Below, in pieces: positions 1-8,797 of a DNA stretch of 64,000 bases (positions within the stretch are counted from its first letter, which is position 1; each line of letters opens with the position of its first letter). The DNA lies in contig CAWDJJ010000001.1 in NCBI GenBank assembly GCA_963802635.1, positions 2,418,001 to 2,482,000 on the forward strand, in the 5' to 3' direction. The stretch is from CAVTLG01 sp963802635 (GTDB lineage: Bacteria; Chloroflexota; Ktedonobacteria; Ktedonobacterales; Ktedonobacteraceae). The notes under the pieces were generated by a model, which saw nothing but the letters and a program-made list of their open reading frames with translations, ran no database searches and was not told the DNA's origin. A program made the translations under genes and the position numbers.

Positions 1-1652
1 TCAAATTCTTCTGCTATTTGCGATGGGGTCTGTATGCTTGTGGTAGTTGTCTCTCGTGCCTGGTCGTTTAGAGCCGGTTTTCCTTGTAAACCGTTCATTG
101 TAGAGTAGACAAAATCAACAACTTTACCCATCGTGCCGTAGTTACCCAGGCGGAAGTTAGCCGGACGCGGCGGTAACTGGTAGCGTTGACTGACTCGCGC
201 CAGCAGTTCAGCCTGCTTGATCGAGTCGATACCCAGTTCGGCTTCGAACTGTATCTCGTCGCTGAAGACCTCAAAGGGGTATTCCAATGTCTCTGCATAC
301 AGGGTTCCGATTTCCTGGAAAAGCTGATCTCGATTTTTGCTTGCCACAATGTTGGCCGTTGCTGGCTGGATCGGTCTCTCGCTCATCGTTGATATACGAT
401 GCTTTGCTTCTCGGGCTGTCTGCTGTACCGGGGTTTCATCTCCTGTAGATGCCAATTCTTCTCGTACGGAGGCAAGCGGGACACTCTTCTGCATAAATGT
501 CTCGTAATCCTGTTTGATACGCGCCAGGATCTGCTTCCCCGTAACCATCCAGAAGGTGTTAAAGTGCTCTTGCTCAACATTCGGTAGGAGGATATCTGCC
601 AGGTGCTGTGCCGTGCTTTTTGCGCTGACATAGCCACGTTGCTCAAGTTCTTTTAACAAGGTTGCTAACGAGTTTGCCTCGTCCTGTTTGGGGTCAAGAC
701 TGACGAGGATATCCACATCCTCTTGGGCGGGGGCCGTAGGGATCGATCTCGCTCCTACGTTCAAAATCTTTTTTGTCAGCCTGGTGAGTGTATCTAACGC
801 ACCACACTCCAGAAAGGTTTGTATTCCTTCGGCATAGAGATGGTGTATCGCCTCTCTAAAGTTGAGTGGTAATACTAGATGGTGAGCCAGACAATTGGTA
901 AACTGATCGTCTGAATGATAGTAACGCTGCAGGGTTGGTGAGAAGACGGGTATATGCAACGGCTTCTGTTTGAGATGGCGAATACGAGCCGCAAAATCGT
1001 TGACAGCCGGTTGCAGCAGAGGAGAATGGAAAGGATATGGAGAGTCGAGCCTAACAGAGGAGATTTTCAAAAAGCGGGAGATTTCTCCAAGAGTATCCAT
1101 AATCTCCCGTGTCCCTGAGATCACCGTCTGCTCCGCATGATTTTCTACAGCGATAACAGCATACTGATTCCCAATGAGATCAAGCATTTTTCTAGCACGT
1201 GTTGCATCAGTACTCAGAGCGGTCATATACCCATTGCCGGTATCGACTCCTTGCAACGCCTTGACGCGTTGGGCCACAATAAAAGCCCCCTCTTGCACCG
1301 TGAAAGCTCCCGCACAGACCAGGGCAGCAATTTCACCGAAGCTATGACCGATCAAGGTGTCTGGCTGTAAACCATGAGACTCAAGGATTTTGTAGATGGC
1401 AACATCAACACCATAAAGCGCAAGCTGCATAGAGGGGTCCCCTCCGCAGTGCTGTAATACATCACCAGCGTTATGTGATGATGTACCGAAGAGAACGCCC
1501 GAAAGAGTTTGCTCAAACTCCTGTCTGGATACCTCGTCAATTTCAGCAAAAGTCCTGGCGATCTGGGGGTAAAGGGGATAAGATCTCGCGAGAACCCCTT
1601 TATAAGAAGCTCCCTGTCCAGGAAAAAGGACAGCAAGCTTGCGTGTATTCAT
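1..1652 (-). CDS. Acyltransferase/acyl-carrier-protein (PKS or PUFA-synthase type), partial at left edge
   Basis: The minus frame is open from an ATG at 1652 to the window edge, giving 550 visible residues; the C-terminus lies outside. The N-terminal domain is a malonyl-CoA:ACP acyltransferase: it opens MNTRKLAVLFPGQGAS, has the GHSFGE nucleophile motif (Ser104) and the downstream FHSPLLQ histidine (His209). After a linker (about 330-430) an acyl carrier domain has LGIDSIKQAELL with the phosphopantetheine Ser477. The GIDSIK form is typical of PUFA-synthase (PfaA-like) and related iterative PKS carrier domains. The protein would load extender units onto a carrier, in trans or within a larger synthase to the left. 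A good ribosome site (AGGAGAAT on the minus strand) precedes the start. The product cannot be told from this fragment. Confidence 0.88.
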   Translation of the reverse strand, partial: MNTRKLAVLFPGQGASYKGVLARSYPLYPQIARTFAEIDEVSRQEFEQTLSGVLFGTSSHNAGDVLQHCGGDPSMQLALYGVDVAIYKILESHGLQPDTLIGHSFGEIAALVCAGAFTVQEGAFIVAQRVKALQGVDTGNGYMTALSTDATRARKMLDLIGNQYAVIAVENHAEQTVISGTREIMDTLGEISRFLKISSVRLDSPYPFHSPLLQPAVNDFAARIRHLKQKPLHIPVFSPTLQRYYHSDDQFTNCLAHHLVLPLNFREAIHHLYAEGIQTFLECGALDTLTRLTKKILNVGARSIPTAPAQEDVDILVSLDPKQDEANSLATLLKELEQRGYVSAKSTAQHLADILLPNVEQEHFNTFWMVTGKQILARIKQDYETFMQKSVPLASVREELASTGDETPVQQTAREAKHRISTMSERPIQPATANIVASKNRDQLFQEIGTLYAETLEYPFEVFSDEIQFEAELGIDSIKQAELLARVSQRYQLPPRPANFRLGNYGTMGKVVDFVYSTMNGLQGKPALNDQARETTTTSIQTPSQIAEEF

Positions 1653-2104
1653 TGTATTCTCCTTTTTTAGACAAAATGATCCGACAAGTTATAAATATAG
1701 GGTGGTCATTATCATTTCCTTCTTTTTTTTCGGTAAATGTGTACGACAACGGTTACTCACACATGATTGGCTTCTCTTGCCAGGAGAACCGACTACCCGT
1801 GTCTGATGAGAGCATACCTGAAAGAGGAGGCAGAAAGAATGCCTCCGAGCTATCACGCAGTTATCATCTGGCTACGACGTGTGATGTACTCTCTATTCGC
1901 AGAACAAAGCAAGATCTGCAACAGGATGTGGAGAAAATCGCATGGACATAAGAGTAGTTCAAGAAGAGGTGCAGAAGCACATAGAGGTATTTTGTTGCTA
2001 TGCACGCAAAGACCAAGCGTTTGTACAGAGTGAAGCACGACCCTTTGGGGCTAAATTCCCAGGTCTCCGCTATTGAAATGAAACAGCAGAGACCGTTCGT
2101 TTGC
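1653..2104. other. Intergenic region, 452 bp
   Basis: No convincing gene. Plus-strand reading frames here and running back into the acyltransferase gene are antisense or lack family features. It holds one perfect 7-bp hairpin (GGAGGCA at 1826-1832 with TGCCTCC at 1840-1846). It should carry the promoter of the acyltransferase gene on the minus strand, but I cannot place a clear -35/-10 pair. Confidence 0.5.
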
Positions 2105-3586
2105 TTATCTTATGAGCAACGCATCCTCGCGCTCTTGCTGTGTCGCCGCAACGGCAACTGTTTGGGGGAGACGTGAGAATGATGGTACATCTCTCTCAGA
2201 GAAAAGCTGTGCCTGCGCTCTTCTCTGACGCGCCTGGAACCAGTTAAAGAGATAGGCCAGTGTAAGCAAGACAAAGAAGACATTGCGTACGCCTGCCATC
2301 TCAAAGAAACCGGAAGGCATGGTAATCGATGTCGTGTCAGATGTGCTGATGCGCGAATTGAAAAAGGCATAAATGATCGTCGTCTGCAAGGAGATCGAAC
2401 TCCAGAAGAAGAACCAGAACGTATCAAATGCTCCGACGTATGCTAGCAGCGGAATAAGCCAGATCAGGTACTGCGGACTGAAGACTTTCCCTGTGGCGAT
2501 GAAGACCAGTGTGAGTGCGATAGCCGCCTGTGCAATATCGATCTTTCTGAACCACAGCAGCCCAAGCACATAGATATATCCGAGTACCAGGCAGACAGTT
2601 CCCGTCGCAGAAACAATGCCCGTGAGTCCGCTAACAATGTTGACCGAACCAAAATCGTAGACGATACCCTGCCATGGTATGCCAAAGATGCGTGCTAGCC
2701 AGAGCAGTGTGCCACCGGTCGACTCGACTTGAATTGGTCGATGGAGAAAATAATTTAGCTGGCTGATAACCGCATTGTTAAAGTTGAATAATGCAAAGAT
2801 ACCAGTCACACCCAACACGGTTGCCAGCAGGATGAAGCAATTTTTCCACTGCCATCTGGCTGCATCACGCACTGTGTACCAGATGTGCTGTGGGATTTCT
2901 CGTACTGAGAGCGAACCGGGCAGAATGTGAAAGCGTCCTTTGGTCTGTTGCTCAATGATGAACAGTGGTGGAAGGAGCATAATAGGGTAGATCTTCAGCA
3001 ACACTCCAAAGGCAAGCGCGATATACGCAGCGGTCCAATGTTTGCGTTCTGCTGCAATCACGCACAGGAGCATCATCATTGCGGGGAGCAGGTCGTAGCG
3101 TGTCTGTGCGAGTGCGCACGCTCCGATAAAGATGTAGAGCGCGAAGAGTGCCGCGCTCCCGTATGGTCCATACCGTTGGAGTATCCAGTAGATTACAACG
3201 GCGGTCAGCGCCATAACGAGCATAAAAGCAAACTGATAATAGGCTAATGGTGCGAGGAGCGGGAGCGAAAACAACAATAGCGTCAAAGGCGGATACTCAA
3301 TTGGCAGCATATGGAATGCCGACTGTGCCTTGACGATGCCTAAAAAGGAGCATTGACCATGTGGAAGAAATGCCGTCGCATGGCTTCCAAACCAGAAAGT
3401 GAGCGCGTAGCATTGATAGCGAGCAGGATCGGTTTCAGGCCAAAAGATCAGCCAGGAGGCGATACAAAACATGAGGATCGTCACGATAGTAATCGGTACA
3501 TAGGTGGTGCCTCCGCTGCGTGCCAGCAAAAGATCTTGTAATTTCTTTATTTTGCTATATTTTTGTTCCGTAGGATGCAGCAACAA
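2105..3586 (-). CDS. Polytopic membrane glycosyltransferase, GT87/DUF2029-like
   Basis: A 493-residue integral membrane protein with about 10-12 hydrophobic segments. Around residues 90-215 it has the IEYPPLTLLLF, QTRYDLLPA and LKIYPIMLLPP motifs seen in the DUF2029/GT87 family of polyprenyl-phosphate-dependent mannosyl- and arabinosyl-type transferases. The likely role is adding a sugar from a lipid carrier on the outer face of the membrane. The start codon is TTG at 3586, with AGAGAGGA 11 bases upstream; no ATG or GTG offers a better choice. The C-terminal 40 residues are charged and cytosolic. The substrate is unknown. It faces away from the peroxiredoxin gene at 3843. Confidence 0.72.
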   Translation of the reverse strand: MLLHPTEQKYSKIKKLQDLLLARSGGTTYVPITIVTILMFCIASWLIFWPETDPARYQCYALTFWFGSHATAFLPHGQCSFLGIVKAQSAFHMLPIEYPPLTLLLFSLPLLAPLAYYQFAFMLVMALTAVVIYWILQRYGPYGSAALFALYIFIGACALAQTRYDLLPAMMMLLCVIAAERKHWTAAYIALAFGVLLKIYPIMLLPPLFIIEQQTKGRFHILPGSLSVREIPQHIWYTVRDAARWQWKNCFILLATVLGVTGIFALFNFNNAVISQLNYFLHRPIQVESTGGTLLWLARIFGIPWQGIVYDFGSVNIVSGLTGIVSATGTVCLVLGYIYVLGLLWFRKIDIAQAAIALTLVFIATGKVFSPQYLIWLIPLLAYVGAFDTFWFFFWSSISLQTTIIYAFFNSRISTSDTTSITMPSGFFEMAGVRNVFFVLLTLAYLFNWFQARQRRAQAQLFSERDVPSFSRLPQTVAVAATQQEREDALLIR

Positions 3587-3767
3587 GAGTGTATACGTCC
3601 TCTCTTTTACATTTGACAGGGTCTTGCCGCCAGTGCTACAATCGCGAACAGCACATCACGGCGTATATCACCTGTTTCACGTATACCAGGACGCTTAGTG
3701 GGCTGCAGTGGTCACAAAATCGTGGCGCAACCTTCCGATTGGAAGCGCAAGTGCATAATGAAGAGAG

Positions 3768-3842
3768 AAAGACGCGCTCCTGCGGGAGCCTTTCATCCCT
3801 CTCGTCCCCGGCAAGGAGACGGTTTCTTTGAAAGGATTTTTT
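3768..3842 (+). promoter_or_regulatory. Structured 5-prime leader of the AhpE-like gene
   Basis: The leader folds with an outer GAAAG/CTTTC pairing around a GCTCC-tgcg-GGAGC hairpin, then a C-rich stretch, then the ribosome site AAAGGA (3831-3836) six bases before ATG 3843. The same order of parts occurs before the kinase gene at 28479. The function is unknown. Confidence 0.4.
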
Positions 3843-4328
3843 ATGGATACCAGGAATCGTACCGAAACGAAAACCTTAAAAGTTGGCGATAGTGCTCCTG
3901 ATTTTGCCTTAAAAACGGCACATAGTGAGGATTGGCATCTTAGTGACTTTCGCGGGAAAAAGAATGTCATCCTGGCATTTGTCCCCTTCGCGTTTAGCGG
4001 TGTATGTTCAACACAGCTTCCCTCCTATGATGCCGACTTGGAGCGTTTCAAGAAGTACAATGCTGAAATCGTGAGCATTAGTATGGATAGTACACATGCT
4101 TTGAGCGCATGGTCCAAATCCTTACAACTCTCTTTTCCCCTGCTCTCCGACTTTTATCCGCAGGGTCAGGTTGTAGATCTCTATGGCGTACGTCACCCAA
4201 GAGGTATGTCAGAGCGCACGCTCTTTATTATCGACCGGGAAGGGATTATTCGTTACATTGAGATAGTACACACGCCGGGTGAAATGCCTGATAACGTTGA
4301 TCTGTTTGAGGCCCTCCAGAAGCTCTAA
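3843..4328 (+). CDS. AhpE-like 1-Cys peroxiredoxin
   Basis: 161 residues with a thioredoxin fold. The peroxidatic motif PFAFSGVCS fits the PxxxS/TxxC signature with Cys55, and there is no other cysteine, so a 1-Cys mechanism is expected. VGDSAPDFAL (residues 14-23) and RTLFIIDREGIIRY are typical of the AhpE/Bcp branch. It reduces peroxides using an external thiol partner. ATG 3843 is preferred over the in-frame TTG at 3828 because AAAGGA lies six bases upstream. The gene stands alone and is followed by a strong terminator. A second peroxiredoxin (Bcp type) lies 2.3 kb downstream. Confidence 0.9.
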   Translation: MDTRNRTETKTLKVGDSAPDFALKTAHSEDWHLSDFRGKKNVILAFVPFAFSGVCSTQLPSYDADLERFKKYNAEIVSISMDSTHALSAWSKSLQLSFPLLSDFYPQGQVVDLYGVRHPRGMSERTLFIIDREGIIRYIEIVHTPGEMPDNVDLFEALQKL

Positions 4329-4360
4329 TTGCTGTTAGGAAGCGGACGGCTTTGAAGAGA

Positions 4361-4420
4361 TTGATGCGGTGCTGGCACAAGGTTGACCACGCCAGCACCG
4401 CATCAAAACTGTTTTCTTAC
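4361..4420 (+). terminator. Intrinsic terminator after the AhpE-like gene
   Basis: A perfect 16-bp inverted repeat (4361-4376 with 4391-4406, 14-base loop) is followed by AACTGTTTTCTT. It lies 32 bases after the stop codon. Confidence 0.82.
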
Positions 4421-4447
4421 ATACTATATCAGCCATTATTGCTGGCT

Positions 4448-4603
4448 CTAGCGCCCAAAAATAAGGTGCAGACTGAGAGCAAATGTGGCAGAAAGGATCA
4501 GAGATAGCAACAAAAAGAGTCGATAGCGTGCAATTATCATCCGTTTATCAAGAGCTATAGCTTTAGCCCCGTGCGACTGGCGGATTTCAGATTGTTCTTG
4601 CAT
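4448..4603 (-). CDS. Small single-span membrane protein (51 aa)
   Basis: An ATG at 4603 opens a 51-residue frame: a polar, positively charged N-terminal half (MQEQSEIRQSHGAKAI...) followed by one hydrophobic helix (about residues 28-49) and a TAG at 4448. A purine-rich GGGGGA lies about seven bases upstream. No family is recognised. The charge pattern predicts an N-in membrane anchor. It is convergent with the peroxiredoxin gene and its terminator. It could be a chance frame, but the start site, the charge and the hydrophobic helix are coherent. Confidence 0.45.
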   Translation of the reverse strand: MQEQSEIRQSHGAKAIALDKRMIIARYRLFLLLSLILSATFALSLHLIFGR

Positions 4604-5169
4604 TGGCCTTCCCCCATGGTTTCTTGTAGTAGGAGGGTCACCTACTTCTAACGTGTTCTATAACTACAATATATACGACTCAGAGAAGCTTTTCGTTGTA
4701 CTTGTTAAGAGTTTACACCATCTACAACCAAAAAGCCATACATAAGACAACAATTACTGGACTCTTCCAGGGAATCTATCTGCACCCAATTTCGGTTTTT
4801 CTGTCAATTACCCTGCGGAATGTGAGGTTAATATACGATAAGTACAAAATAGAGTAGAAGTTACCACTACAGCAATCGCATATACTCAACAACTCTTGAG
4901 GCCAAATCAGTCTCATATCTAATGGACGAGTACAATTTGCGAAATTCCGCTATGAAATAATAGAAGGATACAATATCATACCTGTAACTGGACATACTCC
5001 TGGCCGCAAAATGGGCCTTTTGACGCAAATCTTGCCCACCTTATTTCCTGTAATACTGCTTTTCTCTGCAAAGACACGACACATAAAACACCTCAAAGTG
5101 CAGAGCCATTTGTATTCTAGCTTCGTTGAGCAAAAAGCGTTATCCATAGCTCAGGGTATGGAGAGAATT
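4604..5169. other. Intergenic region, 566 bp
   Basis: AT-rich region between the small membrane protein and the secreted glycosidase-like gene. A plus frame from 5011 runs into the lipoprotein gene but has no family content before 5170. It should hold divergent promoters; I could not assign them with confidence. Confidence 0.45.
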
Positions 5170-6336
5170 ATGAAAAAGTATCATGGATGCTGTGGAGCAG
5201 TTAGTTTACTTCTTGTCTTGAGTGGGTGCGGAGGACATCTGAATAATGTGCATATGGCGGATGGAAATAGCTTGAATCCAGGCTCTAATCCAAGTCTTTT
5301 CACTCCCGCTCCAACTCCTACCACGGGATGGACTGTGCGTGATATGGGTATGACTGCCATGACACACGACACGGTTTGCAATCAGGCCACCCAATCCACT
5401 ATGACCCGGCTAGTTGGTTATATACCTCAGTTTCATGCTAATTTTACTTCCGACGATGTTCCGCTTGATGATGCTTCGGGCTATACCTGCCGGTTGCAGC
5501 CATTATCACCTTATCAGTATATGAAAGCGTGGGCTGATACTATGCATGCTGCCGGTCTTCATGTCATGTATCGTGGCAACTGGAACAAATGGGCTGGCGA
5601 TTATGGCCAGCCCAAGCTGTCATATAGCACAAACCCGGCCATACCTTATGAGAGTAGCGGTGGTCTGCAGGCGGTGCTGTCTGGCAGTGATACCAGCTCT
5701 TATATAGGCATGACGTATCAGTGGATTGTCAGCCATCCGGATATCTTTCAGGATGGCGACATTTTTGAGCCTTTCGGGGAGGATCAAAACAACGGTATTG
5801 CCAATGGACCTCAGGGTACGTCAGCAGCGAATTGCCCCAAAGGCATCTGCCAGTTTCCTTCGACTCCTGCTTTCAACCAGTGGATTGATGATGTGGTACA
5901 AGCCGAGCAGGCGGCATTCAGGAAGATCGGTAAGAATGTGACATCGGGTTGGTTGGGTCTGTCAGGTGATTCATATCAGTATGTAACGCAAAATGCGCTT
6001 TCATATACCACAGCCTACAATATGGATCACTTTGCAACCAGTTACTCGACCTTCACTTTCGATATTATAGCTAGTCACAATACCTTTCCAGATAAACAGA
6101 TTGTGCTGGAGTGGGGGGATATAAATGGTGCGGATGATACTCCCCAGGCAGTTGCCAACACTACAGACCAATACATGAGCTGGCTGGCACAGCAATCCTA
6201 TGTGGCGGGCTTCGAATATTGGTATGAGTCCGGTCAGGGCAATGGAGCGCGATCAGCTGCTATCGACTACAATACCGGGAAGATGACACCTGCTGGTCAG
6301 ATAGTGGCGAAATGGTTTGCTGTTATGACGCCGTAA
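5170..6336 (+). CDS. Secreted glycoside-hydrolase-like lipoprotein
   Basis: 388 residues starting at ATG 5170, which has GGAGAG just upstream and begins a lipoprotein signal peptide (MKKYHGCCGAVSLLLVLSGC), with lipobox LSGC. A Thr/Pro/Ser-rich linker follows. The rest looks like a TIM-barrel glycosidase: GYIPQFHANF near the start of the barrel, IFEPFGEDQNNG with a candidate acid/base Glu, and QIVLEWGDING with a candidate nucleophile Glu on a late strand, then FEYWYESGQGN. It probably acts on an extracellular polysaccharide. The GH family was not identified. A longer in-frame start at 5011 is rejected because it buries the signal peptide. Confidence 0.68.
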   Translation: MKKYHGCCGAVSLLLVLSGCGGHLNNVHMADGNSLNPGSNPSLFTPAPTPTTGWTVRDMGMTAMTHDTVCNQATQSTMTRLVGYIPQFHANFTSDDVPLDDASGYTCRLQPLSPYQYMKAWADTMHAAGLHVMYRGNWNKWAGDYGQPKLSYSTNPAIPYESSGGLQAVLSGSDTSSYIGMTYQWIVSHPDIFQDGDIFEPFGEDQNNGIANGPQGTSAANCPKGICQFPSTPAFNQWIDDVVQAEQAAFRKIGKNVTSGWLGLSGDSYQYVTQNALSYTTAYNMDHFATSYSTFTFDIIASHNTFPDKQIVLEWGDINGADDTPQAVANTTDQYMSWLAQQSYVAGFEYWYESGQGNGARSAAIDYNTGKMTPAGQIVAKWFAVMTP

Positions 6337-6400
6337 CTTGATCTCCTCCCTATAAATGGGTAAATTAACCTCAGCTAAGGATGGTGAGGGCGCTCTATGT

Positions 6401-6465
6401 GTACCGTTTGGGCAGTATCGGGTTTCTCGACTTATTGGCTAGGTGGGAGGAAGCTTTAGGCATCA
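6401..6465 (+). pseudogene. Remnant of a Ser/Thr protein kinase N-terminus
   Basis: One frame reads PFGQYRVSRLIG, a TAG stop, then VGGSF. This matches the opening of Hanks-type kinases of this group (FGQYR..RLIG.GGF), that is, the strand leading into the glycine-rich loop. No kinase sequence follows before the terminator. It is best read as a decayed fragment left by deletion. The match is short. Confidence 0.45.
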
Positions 6466-6500
6466 AACCTCCGCAAACAAACGAGTAGTACCTGCATACT

Positions 6501-6530
6501 AAAGACCGTCTCCGCAGTGGGACGGCCTTT
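6501..6530 (+). terminator. Terminator-like hairpin
   Basis: AAAGaCCGTC pairs with GACGGcCTTT around a 10-base loop and leads into TTTGCTTG. It lies 165 bases after the glycosidase-like gene and just before the bcp gene. Confidence 0.5.
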
Positions 6531-6592
6531 GCTTGTGGTACACTAACCGAAGTTAGGACTTTAAGAAAACTGCTTTAAGCGAGGTACTTATT

Positions 6593-7090
6593 ATGAGCGA
6601 CACACAAGTTAAGGAGCAACAACCTGCTCCTGATTTCACCCTTCCGGCCATTGGGAGCGACGATGTGGTAAAAGACGGCCAGGTGCAATTAAGTGCCCTC
6701 AGAAATCACGTTACTGTGCTTTACTTCTACCCAAAAGACGACACGCCCGGCTGCACTGCCGAAGCGTGCTCGTTCCGCGATGCCAACCATGAAATGCAGA
6801 AACGCGGGATTGTCGTGCTGGGTGTCAGCGCCGATGATCTCTCATCGCATCAGAAGTTTGCCGACAAATACGGTTTGCCCTTTCCGCTGCTAGCTGATAC
6901 CGACACAAAGGTTTCGCAGCTGTATGGCGTGTGGAAAGAAAAGAACATGTATGGCAAGAAGTACTTGGGTGTCAATCGGGAAACGTTCCTTATTGATAAA
7001 GAGGGCATCGTACGCAAAGCCTGGCACAAGGTTAGCGTTGCCGAGCACGCTCAAGAGGTGTTAGATACCATTGAGTCGCTAGGACTCTAA
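6593..7090 (+). CDS. bcp: Bcp/PrxQ-type thiol peroxidase
   Basis: 165 residues, normal length for Bcp. YFYPKDDTPGCTAEACSFRD holds the peroxidatic Cys54 and the resolving Cys59, the atypical 2-Cys arrangement of PrxQ. It reduces hydrogen peroxide and organic peroxides with thioredoxin as reductant. A GAGGT site lies upstream of the ATG. It is a single-gene unit between two terminators. With the AhpE-like gene nearby it suggests local clustering of peroxide defence. Confidence 0.95.
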   Translation: MSDTQVKEQQPAPDFTLPAIGSDDVVKDGQVQLSALRNHVTVLYFYPKDDTPGCTAEACSFRDANHEMQKRGIVVLGVSADDLSSHQKFADKYGLPFPLLADTDTKVSQLYGVWKEKNMYGKKYLGVNRETFLIDKEGIVRKAWHKVSVAEHAQEVLDTIESLGL

Positions 7091-7105
7091 TCTGATTGCA
7101 AAAGA

Positions 7106-7155
7106 AATCAGGAGCCTTTCAATCTCACACGGTTAGAAAGGCTCCTGATTTTAAT
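7106..7155 (+). terminator. Intrinsic terminator after bcp
   Basis: A perfect 15-bp inverted repeat (7106-7120 with 7136-7150) is followed by TTAATAGG. The sequence is nearly symmetrical, so it could also act on the other strand. Confidence 0.75.
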
Positions 7156-7348
7156 AGGAGATACATCTAACTGTGAGATGTCTTGTCCCTACGCGACCAC
7201 ACACACAATCGTCAACCTGAATAGTTACGTTGCTGCTGTCTTGAATATCAGCCACTCAAGCACAATGTATCATTCGTAAGCTGTGTAACGTGCTAAAAAT
7301 GGCAACAATGTATGTCTCGTGATGACTTAAGAACAGGAGAGAAGTGCA

Positions 7349-7837
7349 ATGCCAAATCAACAACATCTGGAAATGCTCAAACAGGGCGAGGTAGAACGCT
7401 GGAATACGTGGAGACAAGAACACGCAGAAGCGACACCAGATCTCAGCGAAGCAGATCTACAAAGTGCTGCATTGAGTGGGGCTAACCTGAGCCGAGCCAA
7501 TTTGAGCAGTTCCGATTTACATGGAATTGACTTGAGTAAAGCAGATTTGTGCTGGGCTAACCTTGTTGGAGCCAATTTAAGTGACGCAAATCTCGCAGAT
7601 GCGCGGTTAAATGGTGCCGACCTGAGCGCGGCCAACGCTCATAATGCACATCTGTGTGATGCTAACCTGCGTGATGCAATCCTTCTCGACACCAACTTTA
7701 TTGATGCGAACCTGAGCGGTGCTGATTTAAGCCATGCCAATACCAAAGCTGCATACTTGAGTGGCGCAAACCTCGACGCAGCTTTGATTACGCCTGAACA
7801 ACTGCACGATGCGAGATCACCTGACGAAATTCCTTAA
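7349..7837 (+). CDS. Pentapeptide-repeat protein
   Basis: 162 residues. From about residue 33 to 148 it is almost entirely A(D/N)LxX pentapeptides (ADLQS AALSG ANLSR ANLSS SDLHG and so on), about 22 units, which fold as a right-handed quadrilateral beta-helix. The N-terminal 30 residues are polar. An AGGAGAG site lies upstream. Some family members mimic DNA and bind gyrase, but most have no known role, and nothing here fixes one. It has its own terminator. Confidence 0.9.
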   Translation: MPNQQHLEMLKQGEVERWNTWRQEHAEATPDLSEADLQSAALSGANLSRANLSSSDLHGIDLSKADLCWANLVGANLSDANLADARLNGADLSAANAHNAHLCDANLRDAILLDTNFIDANLSGADLSHANTKAAYLSGANLDAALITPEQLHDARSPDEIP

Positions 7838-7865
7838 CAAATGGATGAATTTACCCGCTGTGCCG

Positions 7866-7914
7866 AAGCGACGACCTGCGACTAATCTGTCGAGGTCATC
7901 GCTTTGTTTTTTTA
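7866..7914 (+). terminator. Intrinsic terminator after the pentapeptide gene
   Basis: AAGCGACGACCT pairs with AGGTCATCGCTT (one mismatch) and is followed by TGTTTTTTT. It lies between convergent genes. Confidence 0.85.
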
Positions 7915-7937
7915 TCTATCAACTATCAGCATAGCGG

Positions 7938-8759
7938 TTACACGCTTTCAGAACCACTCTGTTCTGGCCGATCCACGAAGCGCTCACCCAGGATATTGTT
8001 GTGGATAGGAGACACCAGCTCCTGGTATCCTTGCACAATATGTTCGGCAAACGGCTGTAAAGGCCCTGTAGGCTCTACGACACGCCAGGAACGCTGCCCT
8101 GGCAGATCAGCAGGCTTCATGGTGGCATTCACTCCCAGCTTATTCATCACCTGCATATTACGTTGTGCCAGTATCTGGTGAGGAGCAAACGAGTAAAGCG
8201 GAGAAGCCATTGCTTGCAATTGTTGCGTTATCTGTTCCGGCAGATGTCCAAATTTTTGACACGCCTCATGTACAAGTTTAGCCATTTCTTCCTCAGGCAT
8301 CGTGAAGATGGCATCCAGGGTTTGTAGCAGATTGAATCCGCGATTCAGCAAAATCATTCGTCCATGCCGCAGACGTTGTAGTAACCCATTATGTGTATGC
8401 TCGGCCTCATGAATCTGGCGAGTGATATCGGCCAGAGGCAGCATATCTAATTTACGATTAAGGAATTCAACCACCTGTGCTGTATCATTCTCCTGCTGCC
8501 AGTGTCGCAAGAGTTCCAGGCAACGTTCTCCTTCATACACTTTGACCGTTTTCGCTACGCTGAGCAAATAAGTTTTGCGCTCGCAGACCCAGAGTGCGTG
8601 CAAATAACGTACCGTATCAGTCACCGGAAATGCTACAAAACGTTTTTGTCCATGCACCTCTTGCACAAACTGAAAGCAGGCTTCAAATTCTGGCTGTAAG
8701 TGTTCAAAAGCTGCTAATTTCAGTTCTATCAAGCGTGGAGTCCGGGAAGCTGTTATCAT
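7938..8759 (-). CDS. Conserved-looking protein of unknown function
   Basis: 273 residues from ATG 8759, which has GAAAGGT about nine bases upstream. The frame stays open to 8948, but everything upstream of about 8798 is translation of the dispersed repeat, so the longer start is rejected. The protein is soluble and mixed alpha/beta: residues 1-90 contain FVAFPVTDTVRYLHALWVCERKTYLLSVAKTVKVYEGE, which could be a small sensor or nuclease-like fold, and the middle is helical. I do not recognise a family. It sits downstream of recA on the same strand but is separated by 580 bp that include the repeat, so it is probably transcribed separately. Confidence 0.6.
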   Translation of the reverse strand: MITASRTPRLIELKLAAFEHLQPEFEACFQFVQEVHGQKRFVAFPVTDTVRYLHALWVCERKTYLLSVAKTVKVYEGERCLELLRHWQQENDTAQVVEFLNRKLDMLPLADITRQIHEAEHTHNGLLQRLRHGRMILLNRGFNLLQTLDAIFTMPEEEMAKLVHEACQKFGHLPEQITQQLQAMASPLYSFAPHQILAQRNMQVMNKLGVNATMKPADLPGQRSWRVVEPTGPLQPFAEHIVQGYQELVSPIHNNILGERFVDRPEQSGSESV

Positions 8760-8797
8760 TGTTCGCCGACCTTTCGCTCTCTCTATCATCATTGCGC

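Noticed and set aside
1475..1951. 158-codon plus-strand frame
   Set aside because: Mostly antisense to the acyltransferase gene, whose domains are clear; no family content and no ribosome site.
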